Shown: in pieces, positions 32,829-42,847 of the stretch
Layout of the letters: every line of letters begins with the position of its first letter
How positions within the stretch are numbered: the first letter of the stretch is position 1
Assembly (NCBI RefSeq): GCF_030547425.1
Contig: NZ_JAUORH010000002.1
Location: 62,001-126,000 of the forward strand
Direction: 5' to 3'
DNA length: 64,000 bases
Source of the DNA: Tenacibaculum sp. 1_MG-2023
GTDB taxonomy: Bacteria > Bacteroidota > Bacteroidia > Flavobacteriales > Flavobacteriaceae
Notes under the pieces: generated by a model
Database searches by the model: none
What the model was told of the DNA's origin: nothing
Seen by the model: the letters and a program-made list of their open reading frames with translations, nothing else
Made by a program: the position numbers and the translations under genes

Positions 32829-34883
32829 ATGAGTACACCAAAAAGATATACAATTACAGCAGCATTACCTTATACAAATGGTCCAATCCATATTGGACAT
32901 TTGGCAGGGGTGTATGTTCCTGGAGATATTTATGCGCGTTATCTGCGTCAAAAAGGAAAAGACGTAGCCTATATTTGTGGTTCTGATGAACATGGAGTTG
33001 CAATACCAATGCGTGCTAAAAAAGAAAGTGTTACTCCACAGGATATTATTGATAAATATAACGGAATCATTAAAAAATCATTTGAAGATTTTGGAATTTC
33101 TTTTGATAATTATTCACGTACTTCAGCTGAAATTCATCATAAAACAGCTTCTGATTTTTTCACAAAATTATATAACGATGGTGAATTTATTGAAGAAGTT
33201 ACGCAACAACTATACGACGAAGAAGCGAATCAGTTTTTAGCTGATCGATTCGTTATTGGTACCTGCCCTAAATGTGGAAATGAAGAAAGTTACGGAGATC
33301 AATGTGAAAAGTGTGGAACCAGTCATAACGCTACCGATTTAATCAACCCTAAATCAGCAATTACAGGAAATGTTCCTACCTTAAAAGAAACTAAACATTG
33401 GTTTTTACCTTTAGATAAACACGAAGCTTTTTTACGCGAATGGATTTTAGAGGGACATAAAAATGATTGGAAACCTAATGTATTAGGGCAATGTAAATCT
33501 TGGATTGATGACGGATTACGCCCTCGTGCTGTAACCCGTGATTTAGATTGGGGAATTCCTGTTCCTGTTGAAGGTGCTGATGGAAAAGTACTGTACGTTT
33601 GGTTCGACGCTCCTATTGGTTATATCTCATCTACCAAAGAATGGGCAGAACGCGAAGGAAAAAATTGGGAGGACTATTGGAAAAAAGACGATACTAAATT
33701 AGTCCACTTTATTGGTAAAGATAATATTGTATTTCACTGTATTATTTTCCCTGCAATGCTAAAAGCACACGGAGACTTTATTTTACCAGAAAATGTACCA
33801 GCTAACGAGTTTTTAAACTTAGAAGGAAATAAATTATCTACTTCTAAGAATTGGGCAGTTTGGTTACACGAATATTTAGAAGAATTTCCAAACCAACAAG
33901 ATGTGTTACGTTATACTTTAACAGCCAATGCTCCTGAAAATAAAGATAATGATTTTACTTGGAAAGATTTTCAAGCGAAGAACAACAACGAGTTAGTTGC
34001 TATTTTCGGAAACTTTATTAACCGTGTGGTAGTATTAACAAACAAATACTACAACGGGCAGGTACCATCTGTGGGAGAATTCTCAGAAATTGACAAAGAC
34101 ACTTTAGAGCAATTACAGCAATTTCCAGATATTATTGCAAAGTCTATAGAACGTTATCGCTTTAGAGAAGCTTCTCAAGAAATGATGAATTTAGCTCGTT
34201 TAGGTAACAAGTATTTAGCTGACGAAGAACCATGGAAAGTAATTAAAGTTGACGAAGAACGTACCAAAACTATTATGAACGTTGCCTTGCAAATCGCAGC
34301 TGGATTAGCAGTGTTGTCTGAACCATTTTTACCATTCACTTCAACAAAATTAAAGTCAATTTTAAATATTGATAACAATCTTTCTTGGAATGATGTTGCT
34401 GAAAAAGACATTCTGTTAGCCGAAAACCATCAAATTAACAAAGCGGAATTATTGTTTTCTAAAATTGAAGATGCTACAATTCAAACGCAGTTAGACAAAT
34501 TAGAAGCTACTAAAAAAGCAAACGAAGCTGCTAACAAAGTAGTAGAACCTCAAAAGGACACTATTGAGTTTGACGATTTTACAAAAATGGATATTCGAGT
34601 AGGAACTATTGTTTCGGCTGAAAAAGTGGCTAAGACAAAAAAACTACTGAAACTTACCGTAGATGTAGGTATTGATACCCGTACCATTGTTTCTGGAATT
34701 GCTGAAAGCTTTAAACCAGAGGAAATTGTTGGTCAGCAAGTATCTGTACTGTGTAATTTAGCACCAAGAAAATTACGTGGCGTAGAGAGTCAAGGAATGA
34801 TTTTAATGACCGATACTCCTGATGGTAAATTAGCCTTTGTGCAACCTTCTGAAAAGGTGAATAACGGAGAGTTTATAGCTTAA
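32829..34883 (+). CDS. metG: Methionyl-tRNA synthetase
   Basis: 684-residue class I synthetase that charges tRNA-Met. HIGH (in [10 protein letters not shown]) lies near residues 22-25. The zinc knuckle [18 protein letters not shown] is near 146-163, and the KMSKS equivalent is NKLSTSKNW near 335. The anticodon-binding helical domain spans about 390-560. A C-terminal EMAP/Trbp111 tRNA-binding domain (about 580-684: [34 protein letters not shown]) promotes dimerisation. Length is normal for the long form. A degenerate copy of its last ~60 bases lies at 37581-37644, after the next gene. Confidence 0.97.
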   Translation: MSTPKRYTITAALPYTNGPIHIGHLAGVYVPGDIYARYLRQKGKDVAYICGSDEHGVAIPMRAKKESVTPQDIIDKYNGIIKKSFEDFGISFDNYSRTSAEIHHKTASDFFTKLYNDGEFIEEVTQQLYDEEANQFLADRFVIGTCPKCGNEESYGDQCEKCGTSHNATDLINPKSAITGNVPTLKETKHWFLPLDKHEAFLREWILEGHKNDWKPNVLGQCKSWIDDGLRPRAVTRDLDWGIPVPVEGADGKVLYVWFDAPIGYISSTKEWAEREGKNWEDYWKKDDTKLVHFIGKDNIVFHCIIFPAMLKAHGDFILPENVPANEFLNLEGNKLSTSKNWAVWLHEYLEEFPNQQDVLRYTLTANAPENKDNDFTWKDFQAKNNNELVAIFGNFINRVVVLTNKYYNGQVPSVGEFSEIDKDTLEQLQQFPDIIAKSIERYRFREASQEMMNLARLGNKYLADEEPWKVIKVDEERTKTIMNVALQIAAGLAVLSEPFLPFTSTKLKSILNIDNNLSWNDVAEKDILLAENHQINKAELLFSKIEDATIQTQLDKLEATKKANEAANKVVEPQKDTIEFDDFTKMDIRVGTIVSAEKVAKTKKLLKLTVDVGIDTRTIVSGIAESFKPEEIVGQQVSVLCNLAPRKLRGVESQGMILMTDTPDGKLAFVQPSEKVNNGEFIA

Positions 34884-34914
34884 AATCCACGAAATACACA
34901 TACATATATAAAAT

Positions 34915-34945
34915 CTCACTAAGAAGTGAGGTTTTTCTTTTTTTA
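34915..34945 (+). terminator. metG terminator
   Basis: CTCACT (34915-34920), AAGA, AGTGAG (34925-34930), then a T-rich run to 34945. The rest of the 203-base gap to the next gene is A/T-rich with no recognised site. Confidence 0.7.
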
Positions 34946-35086
34946 TAAACATACTTCAAATCCTTACCACCTATTACAAAGCACTTTAAAACCACAACCT
35001 CATTAAATTTAAAATTCATCTTATAAACACATTTAACTTAAGGCATAATTTTTGAGATATTTCGAACTTATTACTAAAAAAGTTAC

Positions 35087-37504
35087 ATGAAAACTGAACT
35101 CTTATTCTACAAAAATCTAACCAAAACCCTTAAGCTATCTTTATTTATTAATTTTCTTTTTATTAAAACCTACTCTTTTACACAACAACAAAAAACAAAC
35201 CCAGTAATTACTAATTTTCAAAACTATACTTCTGACTATAGAGAGCTAGCCTATTCTCAACTCAACAAATCTATCTATATAAAAGGAGAAACTCTGGGGT
35301 TTTGTAGTTATATAATTGATAAGGCTAAAAAAACTCCTTCACTCTTAACTAAAAACTTATATTGTGTTATTACAGATGAAAACAATCATATTATTAAGGG
35401 TAAACTAATTAAAGTTAATCGAGGAATTGCATTTAACTTTTTTAAGATTGATAGTCTTTTCTCTAGTGGAAAGTATACTTTTAAAGCATACACAAACTGG
35501 ATGAAAAATTTTGATGAACCCAACACCTTCGTTGAATCTTTTAAAGTCATTGATCCAGAAAAAAATTCTTACTTAAAAAGAAAGGCTCTTTCTAGTCCGA
35601 TAGATGCTCAATTTTTACCCGAAGGTGGTCACCTCGTAAACAATATAAAAACTAAAGTAGGAGTTACCATAAAAGACAGTAACGGATATGGTATTCCAAA
35701 TGTAGCAGGTAAAATATACGATTCTAACAACACCCTTATTACTACTTTTAAAACTAACTTCTTAGGTATTGGTAATTTTTCTTTACTTCCAAAAGCGAAA
35801 CAAAATTACATAGTTAAAATCACACATTTAGATAAAGAATATAAACACACCATAACAGGAATTAAAAGTAAAGGAGTTTCGATTAAACTAAACCGAGTGA
35901 ACAACAAAGTTCTTATAGAGTTAGGAACAAACCAAAAAACATTAAAAAACATTAAAAATAAGCCTTTTAAATTAACTATTCATAATGGAGTTATTATAAA
36001 AGAAGCAGTTATTAAATTTAAAGAAACTAGTTTTATTAAAGTAATTGATTATAAAAAATTACTCCCTGGTATAAATATTTTTACACTTTTTGACGAAGAC
36101 AATAACCCTATTTTAGAACGTCTCTTTTTCAATTATAAAGGTATTGAAACGTTAACTTTAAAAGAGCCTAAACTTTCAAAAAAAGGAGATTCTTTACAAA
36201 TTGACATACCCTTTTTTCAACTTTCTAACAGACCTAAAAATAATATTCATCTTAGTGTATCTGTACTACCAAAAGAAACTAAAGCTTATCAAAAAAACCA
36301 TAATATAATTTCTTACACACACCTACAACCATATGTTAAAGGCTATATAGAAAATGCTAGATATTATTTCATCAATATTAATAGAAAAAAGAAATATCAT
36401 TTAGACAATTTACTTCTCACTCAAGGTTGGAGTAGTTATGATTGGAACTCTATTTTTGAAAACAATACTTCAAACCACTTTGCTTTTGAAAATGGCATTA
36501 CCATTAAAGTTAATAAAAACAATATTAATAACTCTGAATTTTTTATTTCTCCATTAAAGCTTAGTAATCCAAGTATTATAAATGTCCAAGAAAATAAAAA
36601 GTATTTTGTAAAAGATGGTTTGTATCCATTGAATAAAGAATCTTTAAAATTAAGTGTATTAAATAAAAAAGGAAAACTAATCAAGCCTGATTTATATGTT
36701 CAATTTTCTCCTAATAAAATCCCTCTAATTAACAACTATTTAAAAACATCTTTACCTCCCAAAAATAGCTATTATTCATATGAATTTAAAACCAACCCTT
36801 TTTCATACTCTGAATTTGATGAATATCAAAACCTAGACGAAGCCATTATTAGTGTAAATTTAAGACAACAAAAAATCGATAAAATTCAATCTAAAAATTG
36901 GGGTGATATTTATTTAATAGATGACTCTCATAGAAGATTTAATTTAAGATTGGCAAACTATATAACTTCATATGTAATGGGTTTTACAGTTACTGGATAT
37001 ATGGGGCAATTTATTTTAAGTAATAGTTCAGGAAAATCATCTTTCAGCTCCGCTCCTCCAACCGTTTACTTAGACGATGTGATTCAGTCAAATCTTGACT
37101 TCTTACATCATTTCAGTATGGATGACATAGATTATATGGTTGCAAATCGTCATGGATTTGGTGAGGGCATGCGTGGATCTAACGGAGTTTTAAAGATTTA
37201 TACCCGTAAAACTTCAAGCGTAAAAAGAAAAATTGACAATAATAGGAAGTTTAATTTCCCTTTAACATTCTCCAACAATAAAAAATTCTATGTTCCTAAA
37301 TATAAAACTTACCATAATTCTTTTTATAAAGAGTATGGAGTTATAGATTGGATCCCTAATGCTAATCTAGATAGTAGTGGAAACTTAAACTTTAAAATAC
37401 ACAACCCAGCTAATACAAACATCACTCTTTTTATAGAAGGAATAACTCAAGATGGAAAATATATTGTAGCTAAAAAAGTATTAAATATTGATTCTAATAA
37501 ATAA
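35087..37504 (+). CDS. Large secreted MG2/plug-domain protein of Bacteroidetes type, function unknown
   Basis: 805 residues. A hydrophobic N-terminus (LKLSLFINFLFIKTYSFTQQ) acts as signal peptide. Residues 45-150 look like an MG2 macroglobulin-like domain (REL AYSQLNKSIYIKGETLGF, SGKYTFKAYTNWMKNF). Ig/carboxypeptidase-regulatory repeats follow (FLPEGGHLV near 182). Near 658-710 a plug-like segment of TonB receptors is visible: PTVYLDDVIQSNLDFLHHF, MDDIDYMVANRHGFG, GSNGVLKIYTRK. There is no C-terminal beta-barrel. Similar proteins occur widely in Flavobacteriaceae, role unknown. The gene looks more AT-rich than its neighbours and lies between the metG 3' end and a partial copy of it, suggesting late acquisition. 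Confidence 0.8.
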   Translation: MKTELLFYKNLTKTLKLSLFINFLFIKTYSFTQQQKTNPVITNFQNYTSDYRELAYSQLNKSIYIKGETLGFCSYIIDKAKKTPSLLTKNLYCVITDENNHIIKGKLIKVNRGIAFNFFKIDSLFSSGKYTFKAYTNWMKNFDEPNTFVESFKVIDPEKNSYLKRKALSSPIDAQFLPEGGHLVNNIKTKVGVTIKDSNGYGIPNVAGKIYDSNNTLITTFKTNFLGIGNFSLLPKAKQNYIVKITHLDKEYKHTITGIKSKGVSIKLNRVNNKVLIELGTNQKTLKNIKNKPFKLTIHNGVIIKEAVIKFKETSFIKVIDYKKLLPGINIFTLFDEDNNPILERLFFNYKGIETLTLKEPKLSKKGDSLQIDIPFFQLSNRPKNNIHLSVSVLPKETKAYQKNHNIISYTHLQPYVKGYIENARYYFININRKKKYHLDNLLLTQGWSSYDWNSIFENNTSNHFAFENGITIKVNKNNINNSEFFISPLKLSNPSIINVQENKKYFVKDGLYPLNKESLKLSVLNKKGKLIKPDLYVQFSPNKIPLINNYLKTSLPPKNSYYSYEFKTNPFSYSEFDEYQNLDEAIISVNLRQQKIDKIQSKNWGDIYLIDDSHRRFNLRLANYITSYVMGFTVTGYMGQFILSNSSGKSSFSSAPPTVYLDDVIQSNLDFLHHFSMDDIDYMVANRHGFGEGMRGSNGVLKIYTRKTSSVKRKIDNNRKFNFPLTFSNNKKFYVPKYKTYHNSFYKEYGVIDWIPNANLDSSGNLNFKIHNPANTNITLFIEGITQDGKYIVAKKVLNIDSNK

Positions 37505-37580
37505 AACAGGGAGATTTATCACTAAATAAACCAGCATATTTTTTTTGCCCTTATCTCTATTTATTTTTTATATGTGCTTT

Positions 37581-37644
37581 ATAGTAAATTAGCCTTTGTT
37601 CAACCTTCTCAAAAAGTGAATAACGGATAATTTATAGCTTACAT
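37581..37644 (+). repeat. Degenerate duplicate of the metG 3' end
   Basis: About 64 bases align without gaps to metG 34822-34885; by eye roughly 55 match. Shared blocks include TAAATTAGCCTTTGT, CAACCTTCT, GTGAATAACGGA and TTTATAGCTTA. Most differences replace G of metG by A, T or C. It has no coding role here. It is followed, like metG, by a GAGG/CCTC-type hairpin terminator. The flanked gene therefore sits between two copies of one sequence. Confidence 0.85.
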
Positions 37645-37664
37645 ATAAACATTTATTATATTTG

Positions 37665-37692
37665 AAACCTCGCTATTCATGCGAGGTTTTTT
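37665..37692 (+). terminator. Terminator after the metG-tail copy
   Basis: AAACCTCGC (37665-37673) and GCGAGGTTT (37681-37689) form a 9-base stem with a 7-base loop followed by TTTT. Confidence 0.8.
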
Positions 37693-37710
37693 ATTTAAAA
37701 TAATTTTTCA

Positions 37711-39834
37711 ATGCAACTTATCTCCTATATAACCTCTCGTACGCAAATCTCACAAAAATCAATTCAAAATACGATTGAATTATTAAATGAAGATTGTACC
37801 ATTCCTTTTATTTCCCGTTACCGAAAAGAAAAAACAGGTAATTTAGATGAAGTTGAAATAGGACAAATTGTACAACTTAAAGAACAATTTGAAGCCTTAG
37901 AAAAACGAAAGACAGCAATTTTAAAAGCTTTAGAAGAGCAAGAAGTTTTAACCGATGAGTTAAAAGAAAAAATTGAAAAGACAGAAGATTTAACTACCCT
38001 AGAAGATATTTACCTTCCCTATAAAAAGAAACGTAAAACCAAAGCAGAAACAGCTCGTAAAAACGGTTTAGAACCATTGGCGAAGATGATTATGAGTCAG
38101 CGAGTAAACGATTTGGAATGCACGGCTTCAAAATATATAAACAACGAAGTAGAATCTGAAGAAAAAGCGTTAGAAGGCGCTCGCCATATTATTTCTGAAT
38201 GGATTAACGAACGAACGGATATCCGTAATAACATTCGTTACCAGTTAGAGCGTTTTGCCACCATTGCTACCAAGGTTATCAAAACTAAAAAAGACGAGGA
38301 TGCTGCCCAAAAATTTAAAGATTACTTTGATTGGGAGGAAAATCTAAGTAGAATTCCCTCGCATCGATTGCTAGCTATTTTACGTGCCGAAAAAGAAGGT
38401 TTTATTCGTATAAAAATTAGTATTGATGATGAACGAGCACTTCAAAAAATGGAAGACAGAATTATTCGTTCGCATAACGAATGTACTGAACAAATTGAAT
38501 TAGCTATTGCTGATGCTTATAAGCGTTTAATTTTTCCTGCGTTATCAAATGAAGCTTTGTCTATAGCTAAAGAAAAGGCAGATGAAAGCGCCATTAAAGT
38601 ATTTGCTAAAAACCTGAAACAATTATTATTAGGTTCTCCATTAGGTGGAAAACGAATTTTAGCTATCGACCCTGGATTTAGAACGGGTTGTAAAGTGGTT
38701 TGTTTAAGTGAACAAGGAAAGTTATTACATAACGAAACTATTTTTCCGCACGCACCTCAACACCAATCCAAAGAAGCAATGAACAAACTTAGCTCTTTAA
38801 CAGATGCTTATAAAATAGAAGCTATTGCTATAGGTAACGGAACTGCTTCAAGAGAAACTGAACGCTTGGTGAAACGTATCCACTTTAAAAATGATATAGA
38901 AGTATTTGTTGTAAGTGAAGCTGGTGCTTCTATTTATTCTGCTTCTAAAATTGCACGAGATGAGTTTCCGAATTATGATGTAACGGTTCGTGGTGCAGTT
39001 TCAATAGGTCGTAGATTAGCTGACCCTTTAGCTGAGCTGGTAAAGATTGAAGCCAAATCGATTGGTGTAGGTCAATACCAACACGATGTAGATCAAACAC
39101 AATTAAAAAAATCACTAGACACTGTAGTAGAACATTGTGTAAACAAAGTAGGTGTTAATATTAATACTGCTAGTGCTTCTTTATTAAGTTATGTTTCTGG
39201 AATTGGACCTAAATTGGCTGAAAACATAGTGAATTACAGAAATGAAAATGGAACTTTTACCGATAGAACTGCTATTAAAAAAGTTCCTCGTTTAGGAGGA
39301 AAAGCATTCGAGCAATCGGCTGGTTTTCTACGTGTTAAAAATGGTAATAATCCATTAGATGACTCTGCTGTACATCCTGAACGTTATTCCTTAGTAAAAC
39401 AAATAGCCAAAGATATTGGTAAAAAAGTAGATGACTTGATTGGTAATTCTTCTGTTTTAAAACAAATTAAGCTTCAGCAATATGTAACCGATTCTTACGG
39501 GTTACCTACGCTACAAGATATAGTAAAAGAGTTAGAAAAACCTGGTTTAGACCCTCGTAAAAAAGCCAAAGCCTTTAGTTTTAACGAACATATTAAAACA
39601 ATAGATGATATACAAACAGGCATGGTACTACCCGGAATTGTAAATAACATTACCAATTTTGGTTGCTTTGTTGATATAGGCATTAAAGAAAGTGGTTTAG
39701 TACACGTATCTAATTTATCTAATACGTTTGTTAAAGATGTAAATGAGCATGTAAGCTTGCATCAACACGTTCAAGTTAAGATATTGGAGGTGGACACTGT
39801 AAGAAAACGTATTCAGTTAAGTATGAATTTTTAA
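37711..39834 (+). CDS. tex: Tex-family RNA-binding transcription accessory protein
   Basis: 707 residues, cytoplasmic. The N-terminal Tex helical domain (1-190, PFISRYRKEKTGNLDEVEIG and LEDIYLPYKKKRKTKAETAR) is followed by a YqgF/RuvC-like domain (about 310-450; ILAIDPGFRTGCKVVCLSEQ), helix-hairpin-helix motifs (about 480-560; SYVSGIGPKLAENIVNYR) and a C-terminal S1 RNA-binding domain (about 637-707; GMVLPGIVNNITNFGCFVDI). Tex binds nucleic acids and influences transcription and stress response. Slightly shorter than the ~770 of E. coli YhgF, normal for Bacteroidetes. Single gene ended by a strong bidirectional hairpin. Confidence 0.95.
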   Translation: MQLISYITSRTQISQKSIQNTIELLNEDCTIPFISRYRKEKTGNLDEVEIGQIVQLKEQFEALEKRKTAILKALEEQEVLTDELKEKIEKTEDLTTLEDIYLPYKKKRKTKAETARKNGLEPLAKMIMSQRVNDLECTASKYINNEVESEEKALEGARHIISEWINERTDIRNNIRYQLERFATIATKVIKTKKDEDAAQKFKDYFDWEENLSRIPSHRLLAILRAEKEGFIRIKISIDDERALQKMEDRIIRSHNECTEQIELAIADAYKRLIFPALSNEALSIAKEKADESAIKVFAKNLKQLLLGSPLGGKRILAIDPGFRTGCKVVCLSEQGKLLHNETIFPHAPQHQSKEAMNKLSSLTDAYKIEAIAIGNGTASRETERLVKRIHFKNDIEVFVVSEAGASIYSASKIARDEFPNYDVTVRGAVSIGRRLADPLAELVKIEAKSIGVGQYQHDVDQTQLKKSLDTVVEHCVNKVGVNINTASASLLSYVSGIGPKLAENIVNYRNENGTFTDRTAIKKVPRLGGKAFEQSAGFLRVKNGNNPLDDSAVHPERYSLVKQIAKDIGKKVDDLIGNSSVLKQIKLQQYVTDSYGLPTLQDIVKELEKPGLDPRKKAKAFSFNEHIKTIDDIQTGMVLPGIVNNITNFGCFVDIGIKESGLVHVSNLSNTFVKDVNEHVSLHQHVQVKILEVDTVRKRIQLSMNF

Positions 39835-39836
39835 CC

Positions 39837-39871
39837 AAAAAAACGAGCTAATTAAATTAGCTCGTTTTTTT
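39837..39871. terminator. Bidirectional terminator
   Basis: A run, CGAGCTAAT (39844-39852), TAA loop, ATTAGCTCG (39856-39864), T run. It lies between the convergent tex and TonB-receptor genes. Confidence 0.9.
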
Positions 39872-39892
39872 GTGTGAATAATAACTTCTTTT

Positions 39893-42829
39893 TTAGTTAT
39901 TAATAATCCAAGAAAGGTAATATAACCTACCTATGTTCCCTAACCCTGGAGCATGTTGGTATTCTTTACCGAATAAATTTGTACCTCCAATTTTAAACTT
40001 AGATTTTAAACTAGGAATACGATAATTTAATTGTGCATCTAAAACAGTTCTTGCATCAACATTACCTTTTACAAAAGTTGAAACCCATCTATATTTATCA
40101 GTCCATCTTGCATTGATATTAAATCCAAAATTTTTGAAAAGCTTTTCATTTCCAAACTGAATTTTAGCACTATGTTTTGGGGTATTAAAATTAGGCTCAA
40201 AAGATCCAAAATCTAAGTCTTCTTTCATTTCAAAATCTGTGAAATTATAATTTGCACCTATATTGAAATTTCTAAATAACTTTGTATTGAAACCAATACC
40301 AATACCGTAAGAATTAATCTTAGATTTAGCATTCGTAATTAAGTTAAACTCAGTTACACTTCCTGTTCTAATTGCTTCAGCAGCTAAAGGATCTAATTGA
40401 CCTGTTGCTATTACGTTTCCTATATTTGGCACCACCACATCTTGGAAAAACACAAAATCGTTGTGTACACTATAAAATGCATTAAAGTCTATATCTAAAT
40501 TAGTATTATTTATATTTAAAAGACTTCTATACCCTAACTCAAATGTTCTAACTTCTTCTGCTTGTATTTCTTTATATTCAGATTTAATATTTTGTCCTCT
40601 CTCATCAATAAAACCTAAATCATATACAGATCTTGTTAATAAAGCATTATTAATTATATCATCTCCTGTTGTAATAGAATTTTCTGTTACAGTACCACCT
40701 GTTGTAGGATCTTCATATCTGCTAACAGTAGGTATTCCTATTCTTCTTAGGTTATCAGCTGTAGAACCTACGGTAATTTTTCTAGCTGATGGAGCGAACA
40801 TGTACTGCTCTTGAATTGTTGGATTTCTAAATCCTGTTTGATATGATGCTCTAATTATATGCAATTTTTCCTCTCCTAAAGCATAGTTAAGCGCTAACCT
40901 CGGTGAATAGTTTGCTGAAAAGTTTTCAGATTTATCGTAACGGATAGAACCTGTAAACTTTAATCTTTCATTTAAAAATTTCTTTTGAAGTTGTGTATAG
41001 AAACCGTATTCTTCAATATTTATTTCTTCGTTAGCATCATTAAATATTGTTCCTTTTGATTCTGGATTATAGTTTCTATATGAACCTCCTATTTGGATAT
41101 CAGCCCAATCATTAACTAAACTTCTAAAGTTATAGTTTCCATCTACATGCGCATAAGCACTTTTGTCGTAAATTTTACTCCCTCCTTCAGTTATTAATGT
41201 TGATGTAATTGAGTTAAATCCGTTCGTAAATTCAGCAGTACCTGGATTTAATCTAAATTGATCTGCATATTCTCTAGACATTGCTATAACTCTTGGATCA
41301 ACATCGTTAACGTTAAAAGCATTTCCAGAAGCTCCTATAAGAGATGGATCATTATTTATAAGAGCCATATATTGTTCTGCGTAGTAATCTCCCCAAGTTG
41401 GTATGTAATTTGTACCAGATAAAACAGGAATTTTAGCGTCTGCTAATGAGTTTAATCTTTGAGCTGTGCTTGTTAAATCGTAACTATCTCCTGCATCATT
41501 ACGTGTATAATATCCTCTTACAAAGAAATTATCTCCTTTTACCTCTAACTTAGACTGCCCTATATAATAGTTGCGTTGTGCAAATCTTGATGCTGCCCCT
41601 TGAAACATATTATCACCCATTGCTATTCTTGTAGCTAACTGAATTTCTAACGATTCATCTTTAAAAGGTCTGTAATGCAATGAGGTAGAAAATTTTAAGT
41701 TTTTAGACTTGTAATCTCTAACTAATTCTCTTTCTGAATATCCTTTTCTACTAATATGTGTTCCTACTGGAAAATTTAATGTAGAATCTTCATCTAACGA
41801 TGATGCTGGTAAATACCCTAAATATACAAGTATAGGAGTTGAGCTTGCTAAGTCTGCAAAATCTTCGTCTCCATACATGTTGACACCATCGTAATCTAAA
41901 CTTTGAGAAGCATCAAAGCTTCCGTCAATAATCTCATTAGTGTCAATTCTTTTGTTTCTATTATCGGTAGCATGCCACTCTTCTGCTTCAAAATAAGAGA
42001 AGTTTACTTTTGCTGCAAAAGCATCACTAAACTTATATGCCATTCGAGTACTAACATCATAAAAAGGGTTGTTGCCTGCCGCTTCTTGACTAGTCATTCC
42101 TCCCTTTACTAAAACACTTACACCTGTATGGTTAAATGGGTTTTTAGTATCCATTATCATAATACCATTATAAGCATTGGCACCATATAAAGCCGAAGAT
42201 GCTCCTGGTAATATCTCTACACTTAAAATATCTAGTTCAGAAACACCAGATAAATTACCAGCACTAGTATTTAAAGCTGGTGCTGCTGTATCCATACCAT
42301 CTACTAGCTGAACAAATCTTGAATTATTAAAATCGGCAAAACCTCTGGTGTTTATAGATTTGTAACCATAACTAACTTCTCTGGCATCAACTCCTTTTAA
42401 ATTAGCTAATCCATCATAAAAAGAATTTGAGCTATTTTTTTTAATATCAGTTAACCCTAGCCTTTCTATGGTAACAGGAGATTCAATAATTTTTTCTGGA
42501 GTTCTAGAAGCTGATATAACCACTTGATCTAACAGAAGGTTTTCTTTCAAAACTACGTTTATCTTTTTCTCAAAAGAAATAATTGAAACCTCTTCTGTTT
42601 TAAATCCAAAAGCAGAAATTGTTAATGTTTGAGGTAACGTATTACTTGATAAAACGATTGAAAAGTTTCCTTCTTCATCTGAAACTGTAAAAGTTTCACC
42701 GTTTGAAATTTTCGCATTGTAAAACGGCTCTAAATATTCATCATACACCGAACCTGATATTTTTACCTGAGCATAACTTGTTATAGCAGCTAAGGTAAAA
42801 ACAATCATTACTAATTGTTTTTTTAACAT
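39893..42829 (-). CDS. TonB-dependent outer-membrane receptor
   Basis: 978 residues. A signal peptide (1-20) is followed by a carboxypeptidase-regulatory-like domain (about 22-95, VKISGSVYDEYLEPFYNAKI), a plug (about 100-230; VVISASRTPEKIIESPVTIE, ILPGASSALYGANAYNGIMI) and a 22-strand barrel ending FGKEYQHAPGLGNIGRLYYL. It imports a scarce ligand using TonB energy. No SusD partner follows, so this is a classical receptor, not SusC. A tonB-like gene lies 18 bases upstream on the same strand, so the transporter and its energiser are probably co-transcribed. Ligand unknown. Confidence 0.93.
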   Translation of the reverse strand: MLKKQLVMIVFTLAAITSYAQVKISGSVYDEYLEPFYNAKISNGETFTVSDEEGNFSIVLSSNTLPQTLTISAFGFKTEEVSIISFEKKINVVLKENLLLDQVVISASRTPEKIIESPVTIERLGLTDIKKNSSNSFYDGLANLKGVDAREVSYGYKSINTRGFADFNNSRFVQLVDGMDTAAPALNTSAGNLSGVSELDILSVEILPGASSALYGANAYNGIMIMDTKNPFNHTGVSVLVKGGMTSQEAAGNNPFYDVSTRMAYKFSDAFAAKVNFSYFEAEEWHATDNRNKRIDTNEIIDGSFDASQSLDYDGVNMYGDEDFADLASSTPILVYLGYLPASSLDEDSTLNFPVGTHISRKGYSERELVRDYKSKNLKFSTSLHYRPFKDESLEIQLATRIAMGDNMFQGAASRFAQRNYYIGQSKLEVKGDNFFVRGYYTRNDAGDSYDLTSTAQRLNSLADAKIPVLSGTNYIPTWGDYYAEQYMALINNDPSLIGASGNAFNVNDVDPRVIAMSREYADQFRLNPGTAEFTNGFNSITSTLITEGGSKIYDKSAYAHVDGNYNFRSLVNDWADIQIGGSYRNYNPESKGTIFNDANEEINIEEYGFYTQLQKKFLNERLKFTGSIRYDKSENFSANYSPRLALNYALGEEKLHIIRASYQTGFRNPTIQEQYMFAPSARKITVGSTADNLRRIGIPTVSRYEDPTTGGTVTENSITTGDDIINNALLTRSVYDLGFIDERGQNIKSEYKEIQAEEVRTFELGYRSLLNINNTNLDIDFNAFYSVHNDFVFFQDVVVPNIGNVIATGQLDPLAAEAIRTGSVTEFNLITNAKSKINSYGIGIGFNTKLFRNFNIGANYNFTDFEMKEDLDFGSFEPNFNTPKHSAKIQFGNEKLFKNFGFNINARWTDKYRWVSTFVKGNVDARTVLDAQLNYRIPSLKSKFKIGGTNLFGKEYQHAPGLGNIGRLYYLSWIINN

Positions 42830-42847
42830 TTTAAATTTAATTGATTT

